NCBI GenBank assembly: GCA_031272985.1
Contig: JAISSU010000029.1
Span: forward strand, 62,001-126,000
Length of the DNA stretch: 64,000 bases
Source of the DNA: Lachnospiraceae bacterium
GTDB taxonomy: Bacteria > Bacillota > Clostridia > Lachnospirales > Lachnospiraceae
Reading direction: 5' to 3'
The position numbers and the translations under genes were made by a program. The notes beneath the pieces were generated by a model. The model was not told the DNA's origin. It saw only the letters and a list, made by a program, of their open reading frames with translations, and ran no database searches. This document shows positions 55,843 to 64,000 of this stretch, one piece after another (position 1 is the first letter of the stretch; each line of letters begins with the position of its first letter).

Positions 55843-56445
55843 TTGGGCAAAGAATTAAACTATTTTAAGATCGGTGATTCATTCGGGGGCAGTCAGGACT
55901 GGTTCACCAATGTGGTGATGCATATAGGCGGTTGCGGTGCCGCGACTGCCTGCGATTCTTCCATTTATTTTGCACGCGAATTTGGTTTTAAGAGGCTCTG
56001 TCCTTTTGATGCTATGAATCTTACTAAGGATGATTACATTGCGTTTAGCCAAATAATGAAGCCGTATATCAGACCCAGAGTCGGGGGAGTTCGGAAAACG
56101 GACTGGTTCATAAGCGGTTTCTCAAAATATATGACTGACCTTGATTATTGCCCGCTTCAAATGGAAGCGTTCTCTGGCTTACATGATTTTTCGCAGGCGC
56201 GCGAAACACTAATAAAGCAAATTGACAGTGGTTTTCCCGTTCCCTACCTTTTGCTTCGCCACGTTGATAAGGAGTTTTCGGAAATCACCTGGCACTGGTT
56301 TCTCGTGATAGGTTATGAGGAGGCGGATGATGATATACTGATTTACTTTGCGACCTACGGCATGCGCCAAATCTGTTCTTTAAAGAAAATATGGGATACC
56401 GGTTTTCCCGAAAAGGGCGGGATGATTCTGTTTAAGACAAAATAG
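55843..56445 (+). CDS. Papain-fold (C39/BtrH-like) protein of unknown function
   Basis: A 200-residue protein starting at TTG with AAAGG seven bases upstream; no ATG fits the frame near the 5' end. It contains HIGGCGAATACDSS near residue 28, with a candidate nucleophilic Cys, and WHWFLVIGYEE near residue 150, with a candidate catalytic His. These resemble C39-type or butirosin-BtrH-like papain folds. No peptide substrate or transporter gene is adjacent. The function is unknown. Confidence 0.72.
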   Translation: MGKELNYFKIGDSFGGSQDWFTNVVMHIGGCGAATACDSSIYFAREFGFKRLCPFDAMNLTKDDYIAFSQIMKPYIRPRVGGVRKTDWFISGFSKYMTDLDYCPLQMEAFSGLHDFSQARETLIKQIDSGFPVPYLLLRHVDKEFSEITWHWFLVIGYEEADDDILIYFATYGMRQICSLKKIWDTGFPEKGGMILFKTK

Positions 56446-56554
56446 CAAAATATTATTTTCCTTTACTTTAGAGCATAAAATCAGTAAAATATACGGGTAG
56501 GTTTTTCCTGCGGTCACAGATTTGACTTTACTTTAGAGAGAGGAATTATTATTT

Positions 56555-57073
56555 ATGTCAAACCCAATTGTTACTTTTGAAATGGAAAACGGCGATATTA
56601 TTAAGGCCGAACTTTATCCCGAAATCGCTCCGAACACTGTCAATAACTTTATATCACTCGTTAAGAATGGCTACTATGACGGATTGGTCTTCCACAGGAT
56701 AATTCCCGGTTTTATGATTCAGGGCGGTTGTCCGGACGGAACAGGAATGGGAGGTCCCGGATACCATATAGCGGGAGAATTTTCTCAGAATGGGTTTAAT
56801 AACGAATTGTGCCACACGGAAGGTGTATTGTCGATGGCCAGAGCCGCTGACCCGGATTCGGCGGGGAGTCAGTTTTTTATAATGCATAAGGATTCACCGC
56901 ATCTGGACGGAGCTTACGCTGCTTTCGGTAAGGTGATCGAAGGTATGGGAGTAGTTGACAGAATCGCCAATGAAGATACGGATTTCAGGGATAAGCCCTA
57001 TGAAGAGCAAAAGATGAAATCTGTTACGATAGATACGAAAGGGGTCACCTATCCTGACCCGATTAAAAAATAG
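56555..57073 (+). CDS. ppiB: Peptidyl-prolyl cis-trans isomerase, cyclophilin type
   Basis: A 172-residue cytoplasmic cyclophilin without signal peptide. Active-site segments FHRIIPGFMIQGG, MARAADPDSAGSQFFI and YAAFGKV are present, with the catalytic Arg in FHRII. GAGAGAGG is upstream. The ECF module begins 38 bases after the stop and may share transcription. Confidence 0.95.
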   Translation: MSNPIVTFEMENGDIIKAELYPEIAPNTVNNFISLVKNGYYDGLVFHRIIPGFMIQGGCPDGTGMGGPGYHIAGEFSQNGFNNELCHTEGVLSMARAADPDSAGSQFFIMHKDSPHLDGAYAAFGKVIEGMGVVDRIANEDTDFRDKPYEEQKMKSVTIDTKGVTYPDPIKK

Positions 57074-57111
57074 GAAATTTACGCCGATTTATTGGTGTAA
57101 CGAAAGGGCAT

Positions 57112-57948
57112 ATGATAAGAGCCGAGGGTGTTTCATACGATTATGTAAAACGCGATGAGCAAGGAAAAGTAATTGGCGTTTCCCGCGCTATAGACAGCGT
57201 GGATTTCGAGGTGAATGCAGGTGAATTCGTCGCGATTTTAGGAGCAAATGGATCCGGGAAATCCACCCTCGCAAGGCAGATAAATGCTCTTTTGGTACCC
57301 ACCAAAGGCACGGTCTGGGTAGACGGGAAAGATACTAAAAATGAAAAACTGCTCTGGGAAATAAGGCAATGTGCGGGGATGGTTTTTCAAAACCCTGATA
57401 ATCAGATTATCGGCTCAATTGTGGAGGAGGATGTCGCATTCGGACCTGAAAATATCGGAATTCCCACCGAAGAAATATGGACCCGAGTCGACGAAAGTCT
57501 TAATAGTGTAAAGATGATAGGAGAGCGTGATAAATCCCCCAATCATCTCTCGGGAGGGCAGAAGCAAAGGGTAGCCATAGCCGGTGTTTTGGCGATGGAG
57601 CCCAAATGCATTGTCCTTGACGAACCCACTGCCATGCTTGATCCCATTGGAAGAAAAGAAGTTCTCATGACGGTACGCACCTTGCAAAAGGAAAAAAACG
57701 TTACCGTCCTTTTAATTACACATTTCATGGAAGAGGCCACATGTGCTGATAAAATCCTTGTTATGAACGAGGGGAAAATAGTATTGGCAGGAAGTCCCAA
57801 AGAGGTATTTTCGCATGCTGCTGATATGAAGAACTGGCATTTGGATGTGCCCCAGGTTACATTGGTGGCGGAGGCACTTAAGGAATATGGTATTATATTG
57901 CCTGATAATATCATTGAAATAAATGAGCTGGCGGAGGCATTATGTTAA
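57112..57948 (+). CDS. ecfA1: Energy-coupling factor ATPase EcfA1
   Basis: ATPase of the shared module that drives vitamin uptake through exchangeable S subunits. 278 residues. Walker A is GANGSGKST, Q-loop VFQNPDNQI, signature HLSGGQKQRVAIAG, Walker B CIVLDEPTAMLD. The VFQNPDNQ form is typical of EcfA1. It overlaps ecfA2 by 7 bases. S subunits on this window are at 9329 and 49866. Confidence 0.95.
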   Translation: MIRAEGVSYDYVKRDEQGKVIGVSRAIDSVDFEVNAGEFVAILGANGSGKSTLARQINALLVPTKGTVWVDGKDTKNEKLLWEIRQCAGMVFQNPDNQIIGSIVEEDVAFGPENIGIPTEEIWTRVDESLNSVKMIGERDKSPNHLSGGQKQRVAIAGVLAMEPKCIVLDEPTAMLDPIGRKEVLMTVRTLQKEKNVTVLLITHFMEEATCADKILVMNEGKIVLAGSPKEVFSHAADMKNWHLDVPQVTLVAEALKEYGIILPDNIIEINELAEALC

Positions 57949-58817
57949 GAATCGAACATCTTAATTATACATATAATCCGCAAACCGCTTACGAAAAACA
58001 GGCTCTTAAAGATATAGATTTTGAAATTGGCGAGAGAGAGTTTATCGGGATAATAGGTCACACCGGTTCGGGGAAATCCACACTTATTCAGCACCTCAAC
58101 GGTCTATTAAAAGCTTCAAGCGGCAGCATTTTTTTTCGTGGTACTAATATATACGCGAATGACTTTGATTTGCGTACTCTGCGCCAAAAAGTCGGACTGG
58201 TTTTTCAGTACCCCGAATATCAGCTATTTGAAAGTGATGTATTAAGTGATGTCTGCTTCGGCCCTAAAAACAAGGGATTGTCAAAGGAAGAAAGCGCTAA
58301 TAAAGCCATTTGGGCATTAAGAGCGGTCGGAATGGATGAAAAATATGATAATGCTTCGCCGTTTGAGCTATCGGGGGGACAGAAAAGGCGGGTGGCTATT
58401 GCGGGAATATTGGCCATGGAGCCGGATGTCCTGATACTGGATGAGCCGACAGCAGGACTGGACCCCAAAGGACGCGATGATATCCTGTCTCTTATTGACA
58501 GATTACATAAGGAAAAGGGAATTACAGTCATTTTAGTGTCTCACAGTATGGAGGAAATTGCTAAATACGTTGACAGAATTATCGTATTAAATGAAGGTGA
58601 AATCCTTTATGATGCCGCACCAAAAGAAGTGTTTTCGCATTACCGGAGACTGGAAGAGGTCGGGCTTTGCGCTCCTGCGGTTACATACATACTTAATGCC
58701 CTTAAGGAAAAAGGGCTTCGTGTAGACACATCCGCCGGATCAGTCTTTGAGGCTGCAAAAGCGATAGCAGATGCGTTAAAAACGCGCATGGAGGGAGGCG
58801 ATACTCCCACATGCTAA
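57942..58817 (+). CDS. ecfA2: Energy-coupling factor ATPase EcfA2
   Basis: Second ATPase of the heterodimer, 291 residues. Walker A is GHTGSGKST, Q-loop VFQYPEYQLF, signature ELSGGQKRRVAIAG, and Walker B LILDEPTAGLD. The QYPEYQLF sequence is the hallmark of EcfA2. It overlaps ecfA1 and ecfT by 7 bases each, indicating tight coupling. Confidence 0.96.
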   Translation: MLRIEHLNYTYNPQTAYEKQALKDIDFEIGEREFIGIIGHTGSGKSTLIQHLNGLLKASSGSIFFRGTNIYANDFDLRTLRQKVGLVFQYPEYQLFESDVLSDVCFGPKNKGLSKEESANKAIWALRAVGMDEKYDNASPFELSGGQKRRVAIAGILAMEPDVLILDEPTAGLDPKGRDDILSLIDRLHKEKGITVILVSHSMEEIAKYVDRIIVLNEGEILYDAAPKEVFSHYRRLEEVGLCAPAVTYILNALKEKGLRVDTSAGSVFEAAKAIADALKTRMEGGDTPTC

Positions 58818-59635
58818 GAGATATCACAATTGGTCAATACTATCCCGTTGACAGCGCCATTCATCGATTGGATCCAAGGGTAAAGCTCCTTTCCACCCTG
58901 CTTTACCTGATTTCGCTTTTCTTATTTAAAAGCATTTCGGGCTACTTAATAACGACAGTATTTCTCGGCTGGATTATATTTTTGTCAAAGGTACCGCTTA
59001 AATTTATTTTAAAGGGCTTAAGGCCGATTTTTGTTTTGCTTACGATTACTGTTCTATTTAATCTTTTTTTAACTGATGGCGGTGAAGTTTTGGTTAGATT
59101 ATGGAAATTCAAGATCTCCGAAAATGGTGTTCGAACGGCCTTTTATATGGCGGTGAGACTTATATATTTGATAATCGGTTCGTCGCTTATGACATTTACA
59201 ACTACGCCCAATTCACTTACAGATGGCATGGAAAAGGGACTTTCGCCTCTTAAAAAGATAAGAATTCCCGTGCATGAGATAGCCATGATGATGTCGATTG
59301 CACTTAGATTTATCCCTGTTCTTATGGAAGAAACCAATAAAATAATAAAGGCACAGATGGCACGTGGCGCTCAGCTTGAAAAAGGAAATATTTTCAGTAG
59401 GGCAAAAAACATGGTGCCTATCCTCGTCCCGCTTTTTGTGGCGGCATTCAGAAGGGCAAACGATTTGGCTCTCGCAATGGAAGCCAGATGTTATCACGGC
59501 GGAGATGGCAGGACTAAAATGAAACCATTGAAATATAAGCGATCCGATTACATCGCTTATGCGATTGTGGTGGTCTATTTATCGGCCGTGATCGTTATCG
59601 GACGCTTTGTTCCGCTGCACCTGTGGTTATTTTAA
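58811..59635 (+). CDS. ecfT: Energy-coupling factor transmembrane protein EcfT
   Basis: Membrane scaffold of the ECF module, 274 residues, with about five TM segments. The N-terminal GQYYPVDSAIHRLDPRVKLL is diagnostic of EcfT. The coupling helices include MARGAQLEKG and MEARCYHGG (ARG and ARC motifs) that contact the ATPases. It follows ecfA2 with overlap. A second truA follows after 52 bases, the usual order in Firmicutes. Confidence 0.96.
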   Translation: MLRDITIGQYYPVDSAIHRLDPRVKLLSTLLYLISLFLFKSISGYLITTVFLGWIIFLSKVPLKFILKGLRPIFVLLTITVLFNLFLTDGGEVLVRLWKFKISENGVRTAFYMAVRLIYLIIGSSLMTFTTTPNSLTDGMEKGLSPLKKIRIPVHEIAMMMSIALRFIPVLMEETNKIIKAQMARGAQLEKGNIFSRAKNMVPILVPLFVAAFRRANDLALAMEARCYHGGDGRTKMKPLKYKRSDYIAYAIVVVYLSAVIVIGRFVPLHLWLF

Positions 59636-59687
59636 TCCCGCATAATCTTTTTGGCCGGAACGGATAAAACAATGATTGGAGAAAAAC

Positions 59688-60440
59688 GTGCGCCGAATCA
59701 AAATCATCGTCGCCTATGACGGAACAAATTACTGCGGGTGGCAGATCCAAAAAAACGGGCTTGCTATCGAAGAGGTGCTTAAGAAAGCACTTTTTTCGCT
59801 GACCGGAGAAAACATAACTCTGATTGGAGCCTCCAGAACCGATTCCGGAGTCCATGCCCTCGGAAATGTGGCGGTATTTGACACAGGCAGCGATATACCG
59901 CCGGAGAAATTTTTGTCCGGACTGAATAGATTTTTGCCTGATGATATCGTCATAAAAGACTCCCGCGAAGTGCCGCTTTCATGGCATCCGCGTTACCAAA
60001 ACAATATAATTAAAACGTATGAGTATCGGATTGATAATGCAAAGACGCCCGATCCTTTAAAAATCCGCACCTATGCTCACATATCCTTTTCCCTTGATTT
60101 GGAACAAATGAGGAAAGGTGCGAGCTATCTTTTGGGGACCCATGATTTTATCTGCTTTTGCAATACAAAAAATTCCTCTTTAACAACAGTGCGAACAATA
60201 ACAGATATCGGGGTAAATAGAAACGATGATGAAATAATAATTCACGTATCGGGAGATGGATTCCTTTATAACATGGTTCGTCTTATAGCGGGAACCCTTA
60301 TCAGGATAGGAAGAGGCTTCTATGAACCTGAAATAATAGGTGATATGCTGGAATCTAAAACTCGACTTCCGGGGAGGCTTACCGCTTCCGCAAAGGGTCT
60401 GGTCCTTGTAAGAATTGCTTACGAAAAAGATGAATATTAA
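59688..60440 (+). CDS. truA: tRNA pseudouridine synthase TruA (second copy)
   Basis: Another TruA-family pseudouridine synthase, 250 residues from GTG 59688, with GGAGA a few bases upstream; the TTG at 59676 is less likely. Catalytic segment GASRTDSGVHALGNVA retains the Asp, and the start RIKIIVAYDGTNYCGW matches the first copy. Identity to the copy at 9923 is clearly partial, so this is an old paralogue. Its position after ecfT is the classic one, so it may be the ancestral locus and 9923 the acquired copy, or the two may differ in target site. Confidence 0.9.
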   Translation: MRRIKIIVAYDGTNYCGWQIQKNGLAIEEVLKKALFSLTGENITLIGASRTDSGVHALGNVAVFDTGSDIPPEKFLSGLNRFLPDDIVIKDSREVPLSWHPRYQNNIIKTYEYRIDNAKTPDPLKIRTYAHISFSLDLEQMRKGASYLLGTHDFICFCNTKNSSLTTVRTITDIGVNRNDDEIIIHVSGDGFLYNMVRLIAGTLIRIGRGFYEPEIIGDMLESKTRLPGRLTASAKGLVLVRIAYEKDEY

Positions 60441-60569
60441 ATGCGTACATGAAAATTCCTATATGTATATTTTCCACAAAATTTGGTTTTTTTATAAGAC
60501 CAAATAACGATTTTTTTGCATAAAATCCCGAAAATAATTGTACAAAAAGAAAAACATTTACAAAAATGC

Positions 60570-60598
60570 TTTACACGCAAACGTTTACGGAGTAAAAT
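60570..60598 (+). promoter_or_regulatory. hppA promoter with LacI/CcpA-type operator site 3 in the spacer
   Basis: TTTACA (60570-60575), a 17-bp spacer and TAAAAT (60593-60598). The palindrome-like CGCAAACGTTTACG occupies 60576-60589, inside the spacer. Its 11 central bases match the ABC-transporter operator at 36787, so the same regulator likely represses both. Confidence 0.7.
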
Positions 60599-60645
60599 AC
60601 TAACACTACCTGCTATTAGTATTAATTATTTTGGGAGGAACTATC

Positions 60646-62637
60646 ATGGATTTGTTATTGAAATTGGTACCGGTTTCCGGGGTCATTGCCTTGCTTTTTG
60701 CGGTTTATCTGGCGATGAAAGTAAAGAAACAGGACGCAGGAACGGAAAAAATGAAGGAGATTGCAGCGGCAATCAGCGAGGGCGCTCAGGCATTTCTGAC
60801 CTCGGAGTATAAGATTCTTGTATTCTTCATTATCATTATGTTTACACTTATAGGTATAGGTATAGGTAATTGGGTGACAGCCATATGTTTCGTTGTAGGG
60901 GCTGTTTTTTCCACTTTGGCGGGTTATTTTGGAATGAGAGTGGCGGTGCAGGCTAATGTCCGCACAGCTAATGCCGCGAGGACAGGCGGTATGAATAAAG
61001 CCCTTTCCGTTGCTTTTTCCGGCGGCGCAGTCATGGGAATGTGCGTTGCGGGATTCGGTGTTTTCGGAATCAGTGTGATTTACCTTATTACAAAAAATAC
61101 CGGCGTGCTTTTCGGATTTTCACTGGGAGCGTCTTCTATAGCACTTTTTGCGAGAGTAGGCGGCGGTATTTACACGAAAGCTGCAGATGTCGGCGCGGAC
61201 TTAGTAGGGAAGGTCGAGGCGGGTATCCCCGAAGATGATCCCAGAAATCCTGCGGTAATAGCAGATAATGTAGGTGACAATGTCGGTGATGTTGCCGGAA
61301 TGGGAGCGGACTTGTTTGAATCTTATGTAGGTTCATTGGTTTCGGCTCTTACATTGGGCGTTGCGACAGCTACAGGTGCCGGAAACAGCGGAATTGTGTT
61401 CCCGTTAGTAATATCTGGATGCGGACTTTTAGGTTCCATAATAGCTACCTTCTTTGTAAAGGGCGATGAGAAGTCCAATCCTCATAAAGCTCTTAAGACA
61501 GGCACTTATGTCGCCGGAATCATAGTTGTCATCATATCCTTTATTTTCAGCAAGCTTTGCTTTGATAATTTCAAAGCCGCCATTGCGATAGTAGCCGGAT
61601 TAATTGTAGGCATTGCGATCGGTATTATTACTGAGATTTACACCTCTGGAGACTATAAACACGTTAAAGGCATCAGTGCTCAGTCGGAAACTGGTGCCGC
61701 GACCACTATAATCAGCGGACTCGCTGTCGGGATGAAATCGACCGCGATACCTATTTTATTGATTGGCGCGGGTATTTTTGTGGCTTTTAAAGCCGATGGT
61801 TTGTATGGCATTGCTCTTGCTGCTGTCGGAATGTTATCGACTACGAGTATTACCGTGGCAGTGGATACTTATGGACCTATTGCGGACAATGCGGGTGGTA
61901 TTGCAGAGATGTCAGGCCTTGATAAAGACGTCAGAAAGATTACCGATAAATTAGATGCAGTGGGTAATACTACAGCCGCTATTGGAAAGGGATTTGCAAT
62001 AGGTTCGGCGGCGCTTACCGCGCTTGCGCTTTTTGTCTCATATTCGGAAGAGGTGAAGCTATCTCAGATTGACATTAAAGACAGTTATGTAATCGTTGGG
62101 CTCTTCATCGGCGGTATGCTGCCATTCCTCTTTTCAGCATTGTCAATGGAATCCGTTTCAAAAGCGGCGTATAAGATGATAGAGGAAGTAAGGCGTCAGT
62201 TTAAGACAATACCCGGAATCATGGAAGGCACAGGAAAGCCGGACTATAAATCATGCGTCGCGATTTCTACGACGGCTGCGCTTAAAGAAATGCTCGTTCC
62301 CGGTATAATGGCGGTTTTGGTGCCGGTCTTGGTGGGTGTAATATTAGGTCCCGCAGCCCTTGGCGGAATGCTGGCAGGAGCTGTTGTCACAGGTGTATTG
62401 CTCGCTATATTCATGTCGAATTCTGGCGGCGCCTGGGATAACGCAAAGAAATATATCGAGGATGGAAATCACGGCGGAAAAGGCTCAGAAGCCCATAAGG
62501 CAGCTGTAGTAGGCGATACCGTTGGCGATCCCTTTAAGGACACCTCCGGTCCGTCAATCAATATCCTCATAAAACTGATGACAATAGTATCACTCGTATT
62601 CGCCCCTCTGTTCTTGAAAATCGGGGGACTACTGTAG
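60646..62637 (+). CDS. hppA: K+-dependent membrane-bound ion-translocating pyrophosphatase
   Basis: Couples PPi hydrolysis to H+ or Na+ export, 663 residues from ATG 60646 (GGGAGGAA upstream). About 16 TM segments. The PPi-site motif [21 protein letters not shown] and the C-terminal [21 protein letters not shown] are intact. The segment [10 protein letters not shown] has Ala where K+-independent enzymes have Lys, so K+ dependence is expected. H+ versus Na+ pumping cannot be decided from these motifs alone. Controlled by the operator at 60576. Confidence 0.95.
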   Translation: MDLLLKLVPVSGVIALLFAVYLAMKVKKQDAGTEKMKEIAAAISEGAQAFLTSEYKILVFFIIIMFTLIGIGIGNWVTAICFVVGAVFSTLAGYFGMRVAVQANVRTANAARTGGMNKALSVAFSGGAVMGMCVAGFGVFGISVIYLITKNTGVLFGFSLGASSIALFARVGGGIYTKAADVGADLVGKVEAGIPEDDPRNPAVIADNVGDNVGDVAGMGADLFESYVGSLVSALTLGVATATGAGNSGIVFPLVISGCGLLGSIIATFFVKGDEKSNPHKALKTGTYVAGIIVVIISFIFSKLCFDNFKAAIAIVAGLIVGIAIGIITEIYTSGDYKHVKGISAQSETGAATTIISGLAVGMKSTAIPILLIGAGIFVAFKADGLYGIALAAVGMLSTTSITVAVDTYGPIADNAGGIAEMSGLDKDVRKITDKLDAVGNTTAAIGKGFAIGSAALTALALFVSYSEEVKLSQIDIKDSYVIVGLFIGGMLPFLFSALSMESVSKAAYKMIEEVRRQFKTIPGIMEGTGKPDYKSCVAISTTAALKEMLVPGIMAVLVPVLVGVILGPAALGGMLAGAVVTGVLLAIFMSNSGGAWDNAKKYIEDGNHGGKGSEAHKAAVVGDTVGDPFKDTSGPSINILIKLMTIVSLVFAPLFLKIGGLL

Positions 62638-62664
62638 AAACGAAACTCCAATATAGATATTAGC

Positions 62665-62706
62665 AAAAAATGACCGCCGCGGTGATAAAATACCGCGGCG
62701 GTCATT
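62665..62706 (-). terminator. Strong hairpin between hppA and tRNA-Ala
   Basis: Perfect 15-bp arms (62669-62683 and 62692-62706) around an eight-base loop. The T-rich tail lies on the minus strand, so it best serves the tRNA transcript from the right; it may also act on hppA mRNA. Confidence 0.8.
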
Positions 62707-62826
62707 ATTCCTCCAAAAAAAAGACCCTGCCATGGTACGCATTGTTAAGAGACGCAGCAGGATCTCTATCCTGATCAGATATTACTGCGGGTACCTGCTT
62801 CAATGTTCATTGCTTTCCTTATTTAG

Positions 62827-62899
62827 TGGAGACAAGGGGGATCGAACCCCTGACCTCGTGATTGCGAACCACGCGCTCTCCCAGCTGAGCTATGCCCCC
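62827..62899 (-). tRNA. tRNA-Ala (anticodon CGC)
   Basis: Cloverleaf on the minus strand: acceptor GGGGGCA/TGTCTCC including the G3-U70 pair that marks tRNA-Ala, D arm GCTC..GAGC, anticodon stem CGTGG/TCACG with loop TTCGCAA, and T loop TTCGATC. Anticodon CGC reads GCG. CCA is not encoded. The rest of the 400-base gap 62638-63037 holds the hairpin at 62665 and the promoter at 62965. Confidence 0.95.
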
Positions 62900-62964
62900 G
62901 TAGAAGTCTTGCGAAAGTTAGTATATGATATTTTCGTTGCAAGTTCAAGCATTTTTTGTGTCAT

Positions 62965-62994
62965 TTGACAATATATCCCGGAAATAAGTATAAT
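62965..62994 (+). promoter_or_regulatory. Promoter of the NusG-II/Gx transporter operon
   Basis: TTGACA (62965-62970), an 18-bp spacer and TATAAT (62989-62994). The -10 covers the ATG of a longer open frame at 62993, showing that translation starts further on, at 63038. Confidence 0.75.
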
Positions 62995-63037
62995 GAAGAA
63001 GTTTACAATATATTTGGCAGGGGACGGGTTACCGCAT

Positions 63038-63397
63038 ATGAAAAAACAGGATATCTTTCTTATTTTTATTATTCTCGTTATTGCTGCTTGTGCATATTGT
63101 GCGCATTATTATATTGCTCCGCCCGAGGGCAATTATGTCGAGGTTAAGGTGGACGGAGTTATTGAAGGTACATATTCACTTTCTGAAGATCAGGAGATTG
63201 TGATTAATGGCGGTACGAATGTTTTAAAGATTGAAGATGGCAAGGCAAAGATGATAGAGGCCGATTGTCCTGACCAATTATGCGTGCACCAAAAAGAAAT
63301 TTCAGCGGCGCATGAGAGCATTATCTGCCTTCCTAATAAAGTGGTCGTGCAGACAGTCACCGGCAATGAAAGCGGAATCGACGCGATGACTAATTGA
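63038..63397 (+). CDS. NusG domain II-containing membrane protein
   Basis: A 119-residue protein with one N-terminal TM (about 8-27) and an extracytoplasmic NusG-II-like domain. Its features include VEVKVDGVIEGTYSLSED, ADCPDQLCVHQ with a Cys pair, and ICLPNKVVVQ. The start at 63038 is chosen because the upstream ATG overlaps the -10 box. Such proteins occur next to Gx-type transporters and Rnf genes in Clostridia. The function is unknown. Confidence 0.85.
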   Translation: MKKQDIFLIFIILVIAACAYCAHYYIAPPEGNYVEVKVDGVIEGTYSLSEDQEIVINGGTNVLKIEDGKAKMIEADCPDQLCVHQKEISAAHESIICLPNKVVVQTVTGNESGIDAMTN

Positions 63398-63429
63398 TCG
63401 GATCAATAAACGTCGTTTAAGGAATAATT

Positions 63430-63927
63430 GTGAAAACAAAAGTAGGGTATTACGGTATATTTTTAACACTGGCGCTGATTTTGAGCTATGTTGAGAGCCT
63501 GTTGCCCATTCAAATAGGAATTCCGGGAGTAAAGCTTGGTCTGGCAAATCTTGTTTGTGTGGTAGCTTTATATAAAATGCGCGGGAAAGAAGTCGTGATA
63601 TTGGCGATCATTCGTGTATTATTGGCTGGCTTCATTTTCGGAAATTATTTCAGTATCATATACGGGCTTGCAGGGGCAATATTATCCGTATTTGTGATGA
63701 TTGGACTTAAAAAGACTGAAAAGTTCAGTGTCCCCGGAGTGAGTATTGCCGGAGGCGTAAGCCATAATATGGGACAGCTTATAGTGGCGGTGTTTGTGGT
63801 ACAGACCTACAGTGTGGGATACTATTTTCCGGTGCTATTGGTGGCGGGACTTGTGACAGGGCTTTTAATAGGAATTTGCGCTAATGAAATATTAAAGCGA
63901 ATCACTCATATAAACATGAAAAATTAG
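63430..63927 (+). CDS. Gx transporter-family membrane protein (HepS/ThiW-like S component)
   Basis: A 165-residue membrane protein with about five TM segments, starting at GTG with AAGGAAT upstream. Segments GIPGVKLGLANLVCVVAL and AGGVSHNMGQL match the Gx-transporter family, often annotated as heptaprenyl diphosphate synthase component I. ECF-like folds suggest substrate binding, but the substrate is unknown. It follows the NusG-II gene after 32 bases. ruvA follows after 22 bases. Confidence 0.85.
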   Translation: MKTKVGYYGIFLTLALILSYVESLLPIQIGIPGVKLGLANLVCVVALYKMRGKEVVILAIIRVLLAGFIFGNYFSIIYGLAGAILSVFVMIGLKKTEKFSVPGVSIAGGVSHNMGQLIVAVFVVQTYSVGYYFPVLLVAGLVTGLLIGICANEILKRITHINMKN

Positions 63928-63949
63928 AATAAGGAGACGGCAGATTAAT

Positions 63950-64000
63950 ATGATCGCCTTTATAAGAGGTGAGCTAATCACCATAACAGCCGAGCACGTT
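63950..64000 (+). CDS. ruvA: Holliday junction helicase subunit RuvA (5' part only)
   Basis: ATG at 63950 after AAGGAGACGG opens MIAFIRGELITITAEHV, which matches the RuvA N-terminus. The frame continues past the window edge, so only 17 codons are seen. RuvB should follow downstream. Confidence 0.75.
   Translation, partial: MIAFIRGELITITAEHV

Noticed and set aside
62993..63397. Longer NusG-II protein starting at 62993
   Set aside because: The ATG is inside a clear -10 box (TATAAT at 62989-62994), so it cannot be translated from this promoter; start at 63038 is used.

Overview
The window looks like a chromosomal segment of an anaerobic low-to-mid-GC Firmicute, most likely a Clostridia/Lachnospiraceae-type gut or rumen bacterium. 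The basis is a class III (glycyl radical) ribonucleotide reductase with NrdR, a clostripain-family (C11) peptidase, a K+-dependent membrane pyrophosphatase, a Gram-positive-style RND pump, ECF vitamin transport modules, strong AGGAGG-type ribosome sites, and no oxygen-respiration genes. This is inferred from protein families and gene order, not from a database match. I see no prophage, intact insertion sequence or CRISPR array.

Layout. 1-4 kb: membrane proteins with Pro/Tyr/Gln-rich tails (the first is cut by the window edge), an ApbE-type flavinyltransferase and a tRNA-Pro. 4.3-8.6 kb: dapB, an iron-type alcohol dehydrogenase and a NatAB-like ABC exporter. 8.8-11.4 kb: nrdR, an ECF S subunit, truA and exodeoxyribonuclease III, followed by a DUF1232 gene remnant. 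11.5-14.3 kb: a FabG-like reductase, purine-nucleoside phosphorylase and a zinc dehydrogenase. 14.5-28.3 kb: a MalT-like LuxR regulator followed by a same-strand catabolic cluster. It holds a SrlD-like SDR, a complete 2-oxoacid/acetoin-type dehydrogenase complex (E2, E3, fused E1 alpha-beta), a SorE-like dehydrogenase, a PHP hydrolase, a class II aldolase and a MtnA-type isomerase. I could not match this combination to a described pathway, and it is the best candidate for an undescribed system. 28.4-36.4 kb: a very large RND pump with a coiled-coil insertion, an HD alarmone-hydrolase-like protein, NrdG, and a clostripain-family protease. 36.9-42.9 kb: an Fe3+-type ABC transporter (fused permease, ATPase, lipoprotein), a small membrane protein and a beta-lactamase-fold hydrolase. 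43-49.8 kb: surface and secreted proteins (lipoprotein, metallophosphatase, unknown anchored protein). 49.9-60.4 kb: queT under a preQ1-I riboswitch, asnS, fba, nrdD, ppiB, the ecfA1-ecfA2-ecfT module and a second truA. 60.6-64 kb: hppA, a tRNA-Ala, a NusG-II protein, a Gx-type transporter and the first codons of ruvA.

Regulation that can be read directly. Two NrdR boxes 31 bp apart lie upstream of nrdD, and nrdR is in the same window. Three LacI/CcpA-type palindromes with a CAAACGTTT core lie in the control regions of the C11 peptidase/ABC transporter pair and of hppA. A preQ1-I riboswitch overlaps the queT ribosome site. A dispersed hairpin element sits just before the ribosome sites of natB and the E2 gene. 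Several intrinsic terminators delimit operons.
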